From assembly GCF_017753665.1 (NCBI RefSeq), contig NZ_CP072524.1:558001-622000 (forward strand): a stretch of 64,000 nt of DNA, given 5' to 3'. A model generated the notes under the pieces. It did no database searches. It was not told where the DNA came from and was given only the letters and a program-made list of their open reading frames with translations. The translations under genes were made by a program, and so were the position numbers. Of the stretch, positions 8,766 through 16,777 are shown piece by piece (positions within the stretch are counted from its first letter, which is position 1; the number at the start of each line of letters is the position of its first letter). The DNA comes from Neisseria sicca (GTDB lineage Bacteria; Pseudomonadota; Gammaproteobacteria; Burkholderiales; Neisseriaceae).

Positions 8766-8796
8766 GAAGGCCGCCCGATTATTCGGGCGGCCTTTT
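8766..8796 (+). terminator. Rho-independent terminator of nlpD
   Basis: The stem AAGGCCGCCCGA/TCGGGCGGCCTT is followed by TTTT, 11 bases after the stop codon. Confidence 0.8.
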
Positions 8797-8985
8797 AAAT
8801 TAAATCCGTTAGGTCTCCCTGTTTCAGCAATGATTGTACCTGTGCTGGTAATTTATCAAGGGGGCTGTTTGAGTAGAACTTTATACCGATATGCTGCCCT
8901 AAATATTGGTTTTCAATAATACATACTATGAAAACAGCCGTATGTTCTCAGTTTTTGAAAATGTAAAAATGGAAAAGGAGCGATT

Positions 8986-9324
8986 ATGAAACAATATACC
9001 TTAGACCCCAAAGCCCTGTTGGGCGGTGTGATCAGCAGTGATGCCGATCAGGAAATCGTCCAGCTTTCTTTGCAGAAAGACAATGAAATTCCGCCCTATG
9101 AAGCCGATGCGATTATTTTGTTGATCGTGTTGAACGGTAGTGCGCAAATCTCGACGTCGTCTGAAACTTTACATACCGAAGGCCTGCAAATTGTCCGGCT
9201 CGAACCTGGCGAGACGCATAGCATCCGTGCGCTTGAAGATTATACGAATATCTTGGTGATTAAGCAGTTGACTTACGTTGCGGGCTTAAACAAAAAATTG
9301 CGTTTCGGAAAATGTTGCCTGTGA
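8986..9324 (+). CDS. small cupin-fold protein
   Basis: The 112-residue protein shows a single cupin-like beta barrel: PPYEADAIILLIVLNGSAQI, then a turn and GLQIVRLEPGETHSIRALEDYTNILVI. The PGETHSI segment matches the second cupin motif, with one His as a possible metal ligand. A strong AGGAG lies 7 bases before the start. The substrate is unknown, and no operon partner is obvious. Confidence 0.65.
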   Translation: MKQYTLDPKALLGGVISSDADQEIVQLSLQKDNEIPPYEADAIILLIVLNGSAQISTSSETLHTEGLQIVRLEPGETHSIRALEDYTNILVIKQLTYVAGLNKKLRFGKCCL

Positions 9325-9405
9325 AAGTTTTTGCAGTATGGCGGTACTGTCGCGGTGAGTTTGGTGATTTCCATAAAGAACCAGATAGTAGGTGATGTAC
9401 TGTAT

Positions 9406-9446
9406 AAAGGTCGTCTGAAGAACAGATAAAGTTTTCAGACGACCTT
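9406..9446 (+). terminator. uptake-sequence inverted pair between the cupin and permease genes
   Basis: Opposed AGGTCGTCTGAA copies form a stem about 80 bases after the cupin stop and 28 bases before the permease start. Confidence 0.5.
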
Positions 9447-9474
9447 AATCCATAACGTTTAAACAGGAATCCCC

Positions 9475-10587
9475 ATGCGTACCCTGAAAAACATTCTGAC
9501 TCTGATGCTCAAAGAGTTCCGCAGCGTGTTGACTGATCCGGTGCTGATGGTGCTGATTGTGTACATCTTCACCGCCACGATCTATCAGATGGCGCAGGTG
9601 GGCGCGGATTTGAAAAATGCCACCGTCGGCATCATCGACCAAGATCGTTCGGTCTTGTCCATGCGTATCCGCGATGCCGTGCAGCATCCGTTTTTCAAAC
9701 CGGTAGAGGACGTGCGGCGCGAAGATTCGGACGAATTGATGGATAAGGGCGAATTCACCTTTATTTTGGAAGTACCGCCCAATTTTCAGCGCGACATGGC
9801 GGCGGGGCGCAATCCTGATTTGCAGCTTTTGGTTGACGCGACGTCGATGACGCAGGCGGGGGTGGGCGCGTCTTATCTTTCGCAAATTATCAACCGTGAA
9901 ATTTACGAATTCACCGGCGTGACGCGGCCGGAGTTAATCAGCCCCGTCATCAATACTTATTACAATCCCAACGGCGAAAGCGCGTGGTTCATGCCGACTT
10001 CGCAAATCGGATCGATGTCGTGTATGTTGCTGATTTTATTGACGGGGGCGGCGGTTATCCGCGAACGCGAACGCGGTACAATCGAGCATCTGCTGGTGAT
10101 GCCGGTCAATGCGTTCGAACTGATGATGGGCAAAGTGCTGGCAAATGCTGCCGTGATTTGGGTGGCGGCGTTGTCGTCGCTGTGGTTTATCGTGCATTTG
10201 AGCATAGGCGTGCCGCTCATCGGCTCAGTACCGCTTTATGCGGTAGGGCTGGCGTTGTTCCTGTTTTCGGTGGCGTCGCTGGGCATCATGATTGCCACGT
10301 TCGCATCGACGATGGGGCAGTTCGGTATGCTGATGCTGCCGGTGTATATCGTGATGAACCTGTTTGCCGGCGGCGCATCCCCGCGCAGCAATATGCCTTA
10401 CGCGGCGCAACTGATCAGCGAATATTGGCCGCTGACGCAGTTCGTCAAATTCTCGCAAGACATCCTGTTCCGAGGCGCGGGGATTGAAATTGTCTGGGGA
10501 CATATGCTGATCATGGGCTGTATCGGCGTAGGATTCTTGTGGCTGGCATTGTTGCGGTTTCAAGGGATGTTGGAACGGCAGGGTTGA
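9475..10587 (+). CDS. ABC-2 type transporter permease (YhhJ/YbhR-like)
   Basis: The 370-residue inner-membrane protein has one N-terminal helix (about 21-38), a large periplasmic domain (about 39-175) and five C-terminal helices with the ABC-2 pattern, including the RERERGTIEHLLVMPV loop. Such permeases pair with an ABC ATPase and a HlyD-type adaptor to export drugs or other compounds. Neither partner is beside it; a NodT-type outer-membrane gene follows downstream. An AGGAA precedes the start. Confidence 0.85.
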   Translation: MRTLKNILTLMLKEFRSVLTDPVLMVLIVYIFTATIYQMAQVGADLKNATVGIIDQDRSVLSMRIRDAVQHPFFKPVEDVRREDSDELMDKGEFTFILEVPPNFQRDMAAGRNPDLQLLVDATSMTQAGVGASYLSQIINREIYEFTGVTRPELISPVINTYYNPNGESAWFMPTSQIGSMSCMLLILLTGAAVIRERERGTIEHLLVMPVNAFELMMGKVLANAAVIWVAALSSLWFIVHLSIGVPLIGSVPLYAVGLALFLFSVASLGIMIATFASTMGQFGMLMLPVYIVMNLFAGGASPRSNMPYAAQLISEYWPLTQFVKFSQDILFRGAGIEIVWGHMLIMGCIGVGFLWLALLRFQGMLERQG

Positions 10588-10649
10588 TGAGGTCTTCCTG
10601 CCGAGGATCGCTAAAAAGCAAACCTGACGGTTCGTTGCCCTCTCCCTAA

Positions 10650-10899
10650 CCCTCTCCCATGGGGAGAGGGGATTGAGGATGCTGAAACCCAACCGTGTTT
10701 TAGATTTCCAACCGATTTGTCCCCTCTCCCCGAGGGAGAGAGTTGAGGATATAGAAACCCTACCATGTTTTAGATTTTCTGCCAATTTGTCCCTTCTCCC
10801 CGCGGGAGGGGGAGTTGAGGATACCGAACCTCAGCCACTTTGGGATTTCAGCCAATTTTGCCCCCTCTCCCCGTGGGAGTGGGGTGGGGAGAGGGCGGT
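10650..10899. repeat. tandem array of about 3.5 GC-rich ~70-bp units
   Basis: Units begin at 10650, 10721, 10791 and 10862 (71, 70, 71 and about 38 bp). Each starts with a short inverted repeat, CCTCTCCCC facing GGGAGAGG, and continues with TTGAGGAT, an ACC motif, TTT(A/G)GATTT and a CCAATTTTG-like end. The array occupies most of the 458-bp gap between the permease and the NodT-type gene. No open reading frame there is convincing. Confidence 0.85.
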
Positions 10900-11045
10900 A
10901 AGCCGCAGGCTTACATTGTTTCGCAAAAAATCTTCTGAAAGGTCGTCTGAACGGTTGTCCCGTCGAGAGGCTGCGCACTCTGAAAACGAGCGAAGCAAAT
11001 TTCGCCAAAACGGAACGCTAAAACCTTTTCAAAAAGGAAAATACG

Positions 11046-12500
11046 ATGAAATTCAATCAAATCCATTTATTGTGTATTGCCGCAGCCTTGGCGCTTGCTG
11101 CCTGTAAAAACACAGAAGTTCCGTTAAACAGTCAGGTTGAGTTGCCTGAAACGTTTACGCAGGATGCGGCGGCAAAGGGTGATGCGGACATCGGGGCGTG
11201 GTGGCAGCAGTGGAACGATCCGGTGTTAAGCGGATTAATCGCGCAAGGTTTGGCGCAGGGGCATGATGTGAAAATCGCTGTCAGCCGTCTGAACGAAGCC
11301 CGTGCCGTGGCGGGGGCGGCGCGTGCCGATTTGGGGCCGACCGTTGGACTGAGCGGCAAGGTGGGGGCGAATTACAGCCAAATGGATAACCCGCTCGACA
11401 GCAATGCCAGAGCGTTGCTCTCGCGTTATCCGCAGGCCTCGTCTTTAAACGGCGATACCATCGAGTCCACAGGCACCAGCATGTACGGCGGACTGGCCGC
11501 TTCGTGGGAGCCGGATATTTTCGGCAAGAAACGCAGCGATGCCGATGCCGCCCGTTATGCCGCACTCGGGCAGCAGGAGCTGGCGTATGGCGCGCAAATG
11601 CTGGTGGCGGGCGATATTGCCGACAATTATTTCAAGGCGCGTGCGGCACAAGGCCGTCTGAAAACCGCCGACCAAACCGTTGCTACCTTGCGGCGTATGG
11701 TGCGCTATATCGAAGGTCGGTTTAAGGCGGGACATGTCAGCGGCTATGAAGTGAACGAGGCGAAAGTGCAACTGACCGCAGCGGAAGCCAAACGCGCCAC
11801 GATAGCGGCGGAATACGCCGCTTATGTGCGCAGTATCGCCGTTTTGACCGGTAACGTGCCGCAGACGTTTACGCTGCCCGAATCGTCTGTCGATGCGTTG
11901 GCGCACCAACCTTCCGCTCCAAGCGGGCAAACGCCGCAAGGCTTGCTGGAACGCCGCCCCGACCTGCGCGCACAGGTGGCGCAAGTTAATGCCTACGCCG
12001 CCAAATTCGCCAGTGCCAAAGCCGATTTGCTGCCGCGCTTCACCATCAGCTTTATGGGACAGGGAGGGCGCATCGGTGTGGACGGCGACCGTTCGCTGAC
12101 CGGCTGGGCAAGTTTGCTGTCGGTGGGCATACAGACGCCGCTGTTCACCAACGGCCGCATCAAAGCCAACATCAAAGCCGCCGACGCGCGCCTTCAGACG
12201 GCATTGCTGGAATACGACAAACGGCTCCTGACCGCACTGGGCGAAGTCGATAGTGCGTATCAAGGCGTGGAATCGCTAAGCCGTCAAACCGAGCTGCTGC
12301 AGACCGCCCATAATCAGGCAGCACGCCATGCTGCCGATACGGAAAAAATGTTCCGCAACGGCTACAAAACGCTGGATGTCTCCCTCAAAGCCCATATCGC
12401 TGAAGACCAAGTGCAGGAAAACCTGATTGCGGCGCGACTGGCAAGGGCGCAGATGCTGGTGTCGCTGTATAAGGCATTGGGCGGCGGTTGGTCGAAATAA
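11046..12500 (+). CDS. NodT/CusC-type outer membrane efflux lipoprotein
   Basis: TolC-like trimers form the outer-membrane duct of tripartite exporters. The 484-residue precursor has a lipobox (LAAC, Cys20), then two repeats of the outer-membrane efflux fold. Diagnostic parts are WWQQWNDPVLSGLI near residue 53, GLAASWEPDIFGKKRSDADAA near 150 and LLERRPDLRAQVAQVNAYAAKF near 300. AAAAAGGAAAA precedes the start. It lies downstream of the ABC-2 permease on the same strand, past the tandem repeat, and may act with it; this link is inferred. Confidence 0.9.
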   Translation: MKFNQIHLLCIAAALALAACKNTEVPLNSQVELPETFTQDAAAKGDADIGAWWQQWNDPVLSGLIAQGLAQGHDVKIAVSRLNEARAVAGAARADLGPTVGLSGKVGANYSQMDNPLDSNARALLSRYPQASSLNGDTIESTGTSMYGGLAASWEPDIFGKKRSDADAARYAALGQQELAYGAQMLVAGDIADNYFKARAAQGRLKTADQTVATLRRMVRYIEGRFKAGHVSGYEVNEAKVQLTAAEAKRATIAAEYAAYVRSIAVLTGNVPQTFTLPESSVDALAHQPSAPSGQTPQGLLERRPDLRAQVAQVNAYAAKFASAKADLLPRFTISFMGQGGRIGVDGDRSLTGWASLLSVGIQTPLFTNGRIKANIKAADARLQTALLEYDKRLLTALGEVDSAYQGVESLSRQTELLQTAHNQAARHAADTEKMFRNGYKTLDVSLKAHIAEDQVQENLIAARLARAQMLVSLYKALGGGWSK

Positions 12501-12506
12501 AGAAGC

Positions 12507-12542
12507 AAAAAGGTCGTCTGAAAAATTTCAGACGACCTTTTT
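12507..12542. terminator. bidirectional uptake-sequence terminator
   Basis: A long A-rich/T-rich-flanked stem from opposed AGGTCGTCTGAA copies separates the convergent NodT-type and uraA genes. Confidence 0.7.
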
Positions 12543-12552
12543 AAGCTGATGA

Positions 12553-13761
12553 CTATTGTTCTCTATCCGGCAACAGTATATTCAAAATAATGGCCAATAT
12601 TGCGCACAAGCCCACTCCGGCAAAGCTCAACGTACCGATTTTGATGACCATACCGCCGATACCTGTCGTCAACACAGAGCTGACGATAACCAGATTTTTA
12701 GGCAGCATCAAATCAACCTTCGAATCAATCAGCGTTTTCACACCCAAAGATGCAATCGTACCGAACAAAAGCAGCATAATGCCACCCATGACAGGCATCG
12801 GGATGGAAGCTAAAAACGCATTGAATTTACCGAAAAACGCCATTGCAATGGCAAAAATCGCCGCCCAAGTCATAATGACAGGATTGCTGTTTTTCGTAAT
12901 CATCACCGCGCCTGTAACCTCGCCGTAAGTCGTTACCGGCGGTCCGCCGATCAAACCGGCTACGCATACGCCCAAGCCGTCGCCCGCCAGCGTCTTATCC
13001 AAACCCGGATCTTTCGTATAGTTTTGACCGGTAACATTTCCAATAGCCATGATACCGCCGATATGCTCGATGGCAGGTGCAATCGCCACCGGTAGCATAA
13101 ACAGCGCAGCCTGCCAGTTTACTTGCGGCGTTTCAAAATGAGGCACTGCAAACCAAGGCGCATTGACGATGGCGGCAGTATCTACCAAGCCCATTATCAA
13201 AGCCAATGTGTAGCCCGAGGCCACACCGATCAAGATCGGCACCAGTTTCATCATGCGACTGCCGAAAACCGACACCACGACCGTTACCGCAAAAGTAAAG
13301 CCCGACAAAATCAACGAGTCTGCATAATCAATTACCTGTTTGCCGTCAGCCTGCCCCATAGCCATACTGCTTGCCGCAGCGGCTACCGACAAACCGATGA
13401 CCATAATCACCGGCCCGATGACTACCGGCGGCAGCAAGCGGTGAACCGCCGCCAACCCTCGCCACCTGATTAAGCCCGCGAATACAAAATACATAAAGCC
13501 GGCCGCAAACAGGCCAAACATCGTTGAAGGCAGCCCCCATTCACCAATCGAGTAAATAATCGGTGCGATAAAAGCAAATGAAGAACCCAAAAAAATCGGC
13601 ACCTTACGCCGAGTAACCAATTGGAACAGCAACGTCCCAATCCCGGCGCCTAACAATGCCAGTGCAGGGTTCAACCCCGTCAGAAGCGGCACAAGCACCA
13701 TCGCACCGAACGCCACAAACAAAATCTGCGCGCCCGAAACCGCCAATTTAAGCTGATTCAT
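12553..13761 (-). CDS. uraA: uracil/xanthine permease (NCS2 family)
   Basis: The 402-residue protein imports a nucleobase, probably uracil, by proton symport. It has the NCS2 pattern of about 14 hydrophobic segments. Motifs seen are GLNPALALLGAGIGTL near residue 29, a segment ending EHIGGIMAIGNVTG near 233-246, GDGLGVCVAGLIGGPPVTTYGE near 260-281 and PMPVMGGIMLLLFG near 325. This length is typical of UraA-like members. An IS5-type element sits about 130 bases upstream of the start and may affect its promoter. Confidence 0.88.
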   Translation of the reverse strand: MNQLKLAVSGAQILFVAFGAMVLVPLLTGLNPALALLGAGIGTLLFQLVTRRKVPIFLGSSFAFIAPIIYSIGEWGLPSTMFGLFAAGFMYFVFAGLIRWRGLAAVHRLLPPVVIGPVIMVIGLSVAAAASSMAMGQADGKQVIDYADSLILSGFTFAVTVVVSVFGSRMMKLVPILIGVASGYTLALIMGLVDTAAIVNAPWFAVPHFETPQVNWQAALFMLPVAIAPAIEHIGGIMAIGNVTGQNYTKDPGLDKTLAGDGLGVCVAGLIGGPPVTTYGEVTGAVMITKNSNPVIMTWAAIFAIAMAFFGKFNAFLASIPMPVMGGIMLLLFGTIASLGVKTLIDSKVDLMLPKNLVIVSSVLTTGIGGMVIKIGTLSFAGVGLCAILAIILNILLPDREQ

Positions 13762-13888
13762 CCGAAACCTCGTATATTCGATTCAAACGGCGGGAATTAT
13801 ACTGTCTAGGCAGCCGAATGAACATTAATTTAACGCGGATTGGAGGTAAAACAGATTGGTAAAGATGGCAATGGGTGCAAGATGGGTA

Positions 13889-15107
13889 GAGACCTTTGCA
13901 AAATTCCCCAAAATCCCCTAAATTCCCTCCCAAGACATTTAGGGGATTTCTCATGAGCACCTTCTTCCGGCAAACCGCACAAGCCATGATTGCCAAACAC
14001 ATCGACCGCTTCCCACTATTGAAGTTGGACCAAGTGATTGGTTGGCAGCCGATCGAGCAGTACCTGAATCGTCAAAGAACCCGTTACGTCCGAGACCACC
14101 GCGGCCGTCCCGCCTATTCCCTGTTGTCCATGTTCAAAGCCGTCCTGCTCGGACAATGGCACAGCCTCTCCGATCCCGAACTCGAACACAGCCTCATCAT
14201 CCGCATCGATTTCAACCTGTTTTGCCGCTTTGACGAACTGAGCATCCCCGATTACAGCACCTTATGCCGCTACCGCAACTGGCTGGCGCAAGACAACACC
14301 CTGTCCGAATTATTGGAACTGATCAACCGCCAACTGACCGAAAAAGGCCTAAAAATAGAGAAAGCATCCGCCGCCGTCATTGACGCCACCATTATTCAGA
14401 CCGCCGGCAGCAAACAGCGTCAGGCCATAGAAGTCGATGAGGAAGGGCAAGTTAGCGGCCAAACCACACCGAGTAAAGACAGCGATGCCCGTTGGATCAA
14501 GAAAAACGGCCTCTACAAACTCGGGTACAAACAACATACCCGTACCGATGAGGAAGGTTATATCGAGAAACTACACATTACCCCCGCCAATGCCCATGAG
14601 TGCAAACACCTGTCGCCTTTGTTGGAAGGGCTGCCCAAAGGTACGACCGTCTATGCCGACAAAGGCTACGACAGTAAGGAAAACCGGCAACATCTGAAAG
14701 ACCATCAGTTGCTGGACGGCATTATGCGCAAAGCCCACCGCAACCGTCCGCTGACGGAAGCGCAAACCAAACGCAACCGATATTTGTCGAAAACCCGTTA
14801 TGTGGTCGAACAAAGCTTCGGTACGCTGCACCGTAAATTCCGCTACGCCCGGGCAGCCTATTTTGGGCTGATTAAAGTGAGTGCGCAAAGCCATCTGAAG
14901 GCGATGTGTTTGAACCTGTTGAAAGCGGCTAACAGGCTAAGTGTGCCTGTTGCCGCCTAAAAGGCGGCCCGGATGCCTGATTATCAGGTATCCGGGGAGG
15001 ATTAAGGGGGTATTTGGGTAAAATCAGGAGCAATTAGTGGCAGAAACAGCCGAAAACCTGTGTTTGGGTTTCGGCTGTCGGGGAAAGGGCTTTTTTGCAA
15101 AGGTCTC
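13889..15107 (+). mobile_element. IS5-family insertion sequence, apparently intact
   Basis: The 1219-bp element has 15-bp perfect terminal inverted repeats, GAGACCTTTGCAAAA at 13889-13903 and its complement at 15093-15107. GGGTA is present directly outside both ends (13884-13888 and 15108-15112), which could be a target duplication or include one. Inside lie one transposase gene and, near the right end, a hairpin (CAGCCGAAA/TTTCGGCTG). Confidence 0.88.
13953..14960 (+). CDS. IS5-family DDE transposase (IS1106-like)
   Basis: The transposase cuts and joins the element's ends. The 335-residue product has the DUF772-type N-terminal domain (YLLSMFKAVLLGQWHSLSDPELE-like region near 70) and the DDE catalytic set: Asp in AVIDATIIQ, Asp in YADKGYDS and Glu in YVVEQSFGTLHRKFRY. 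I chose the ATG at 13953 because the protein then starts like related transposases. Nothing suggests truncation or a frameshift, so it could be active. Confidence 0.93.
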   Translation: MSTFFRQTAQAMIAKHIDRFPLLKLDQVIGWQPIEQYLNRQRTRYVRDHRGRPAYSLLSMFKAVLLGQWHSLSDPELEHSLIIRIDFNLFCRFDELSIPDYSTLCRYRNWLAQDNTLSELLELINRQLTEKGLKIEKASAAVIDATIIQTAGSKQRQAIEVDEEGQVSGQTTPSKDSDARWIKKNGLYKLGYKQHTRTDEEGYIEKLHITPANAHECKHLSPLLEGLPKGTTVYADKGYDSKENRQHLKDHQLLDGIMRKAHRNRPLTEAQTKRNRYLSKTRYVVEQSFGTLHRKFRYARAAYFGLIKVSAQSHLKAMCLNLLKAANRLSVPVAA

Positions 15108-15512
15108 GGGTAATCTGTTGTTTAGCAACAATACGCTTCGCAGATTGAGCTTTAGTAGCGGTTTCACACGAGCATTTGGTAAAAAATCAAAAGGCCGTCT
15201 GAAAACTTTCTTCAGACGACCTTTTGGATTTCTGCAGCTGGGTTTGCCGCACATCAAGCAAGAATCTTAGTCTAAGTTATCATATCAGGATAAAGGCACT
15301 GAGGATAAAGGCACCTGATACGGATAAAAACCGTCAGAAAACTGATAGGCAAATTCGGTGTTTAACCATAATTTAACTTTTGAAAAACCATCGTATTGAA
15401 TACTATTAGCTACTTCAAACCTATAGGCCGTCTGAAAAGTTTTCAGACGACCTTTGATAGTATTTACAGTTGTAATGATACGTTTGTCTGAGTTAAATAC
15501 CGTTTATCTGAA
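15108..15512. other. gene-free gap with two uptake-sequence hairpins
   Basis: Inverted uptake-sequence pairs lie at 15188-15225 and 15425-15455; in each, one arm is the GGCCGTCTGAA variant and the other the AGGTCGTCTGAA form. A short direct repeat GGATAAAGGCAC occurs at about 15288 and 15303. No supported gene is visible. Confidence 0.5.
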
Positions 15513-16235
15513 ATGGGTTGTAGGTTTATGGGAATGTGGCATTTTATTGGAAATTTTATTTTGAAGATGGATATTCTTGTGGAAAAAACAAAAGCCGTTC
15601 CCTTTAATCCTAAACAGATTTCTTTTTTCTTTTTCTTTTTCTCTATTCCATTTTTTATTGTCAGCTTCCAGGATTTAAAAAATTATAGTTATTATCTATA
15701 TAATCAACCTAAATATAAAAGTTTGCATACTATTACTGGAGAAGTTATCCATGATGACCGCCTACCACCTGGAAAGTATAAAGAAAGATTGGATGGAATT
15801 TATATTAAAACAAAGAATAAAAACATAAATATTTACTGTGGTAATGTGAATAAGCTCCTAGTAGGGTATGGAGCTAGAGGTATAGGAGGAGTTTATGCGC
15901 CGGGTAGATGTGATTGGATTGCGGTAAAGCTAGAAAGGGAAGGTAAGTGCATATCAGACTCAAATAAAATATTTTGTGAAAATCCAAGAAACTTATATGG
16001 TTATAAAGTATATGCTAAAGTAGATGATAATATGACAATTTATGAGCTAAAGCTAAATGATAGTATTTTTTATACTTATGGAGAAATGGTTTCGCTTTAT
16101 AGGAATAGATATATTGCAAATCTAAAATCAGATTTATCTTTTTGGTTTATTTTTTTTATATTGTCTCTATTATTTTTTATAATTAGCCGTAATGATAAAT
16201 ATAAAAATCTTAGAATTTTGTCAAGCAGTAAGTAA
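15513..16235 (+). CDS. AT-rich putative membrane protein of unknown function
   Basis: The 240-residue product has a hydrophobic Phe-rich helix at about 37-52, a Lys/Asn/Tyr-rich middle of about 140 residues, and a second helix (FWFIFFILSLLFFIIS) near the C-terminus. The central part would then face the periplasm or lumen between the two helices. The DNA is far more AT-rich than its neighbours and lacks uptake sequences, which suggests recent transfer. The start is uncertain; ATGs at 15528 and 15567 are alternatives. A gene remnant follows at once, so it could be an immunity protein for a lost toxin, but this is only inference. Confidence 0.55.
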   Translation: MGCRFMGMWHFIGNFILKMDILVEKTKAVPFNPKQISFFFFFFSIPFFIVSFQDLKNYSYYLYNQPKYKSLHTITGEVIHDDRLPPGKYKERLDGIYIKTKNKNINIYCGNVNKLLVGYGARGIGGVYAPGRCDWIAVKLEREGKCISDSNKIFCENPRNLYGYKVYAKVDDNMTIYELKLNDSIFYTYGEMVSLYRNRYIANLKSDLSFWFIFFILSLLFFIISRNDKYKNLRILSSSK

Positions 16236-16246
16236 CTAAAAATTAG

Positions 16247-16501
16247 GAGTTTGTTTTCATATCAAGAGTTTCTGAAGCTATAAATATTGGTAATGGTGTC
16301 GTTAATGCGAGCAATATTTCAAGCAATAATCTTGTACTTCCCAATCAAGATAACTCATCAAGAGAATATACTAGTCAGGATTGGATAAATGCGGCTGGTG
16401 CTACATATGGTTATTTAGACAATTTATTGCAAATTGGTGGGAAATCATTGCCATTTGCAAATTCGGCTGCTATTGGTTCTGCTTCCTATAATCTGTGTTG
16501 A
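16247..16501 (+). pseudogene. remnant of an unidentified gene (C-terminal part)
   Basis: An open frame of about 84 codons without a normal start reads SRVSEAINIGNG, a Ser/Asn-rich stretch, then DWINAAGATYGYLDNLL, and ends ...SASYNLC at a TGA. It has clear protein character (Asn, Gly and Ser rich, with an amphipathic end) and the same AT-rich composition as the gene before it. It resembles the middle of a large surface or toxin protein rather than a complete gene. I cannot name the family. Confidence 0.4.
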
Positions 16502-16506
16502 TGATG

Positions 16507-16553
16507 AAAGGTCGTCTGAAAACCTTGGAAACAGGGTTTCAGACGACCTTTAT
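16507..16553 (+). terminator. uptake-sequence inverted pair behind the AT-rich island
   Basis: AAAGGTCGTCTGAAAACC faces its complement, followed by TTATTATTTTTT. Confidence 0.6.
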
Positions 16554-16708
16554 TATTTTTTAGGCTTATTTTAGATATTTCGATTACTTTTTAATGAGTG
16601 ATTATCGAGTTACATAAATTCTTTTTCGTTCAGGCTGTCTATTTAGAAAGGATTGCATGGAGTTATCTAAGTTTGCTATATAATCGCGTTTCTTTGATGA
16701 TGAACAAA

Positions 16709-16745
16709 CGTCGTCTGAAAACGTACCTTGTTTTTCAGACGACCT
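16709..16745. repeat. uptake-sequence inverted pair upstream of the aldehyde dehydrogenase
   Basis: ACGTCGTCTGAAAACG faces TTTTTCAGACGACCT 33 bases before the start codon. It may lie in the leader of the mRNA. Confidence 0.55.
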
Positions 16746-16777
16746 AAAATAAAACCGACATACAAAGGATCCGAACC

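Noticed and set aside
15108..15270. Open frame running out of the IS5 element with residues such as TKAQSAKR on the minus strand
   Set aside because: It lacks a start codon, has an early upstream stop and crosses the element end, so no gene can be supported.
15620..15650. CTTTTT-like tract as a phase-variation switch
   Set aside because: The units are irregular (6-7 bases) and hexamer changes would not shift the frame.
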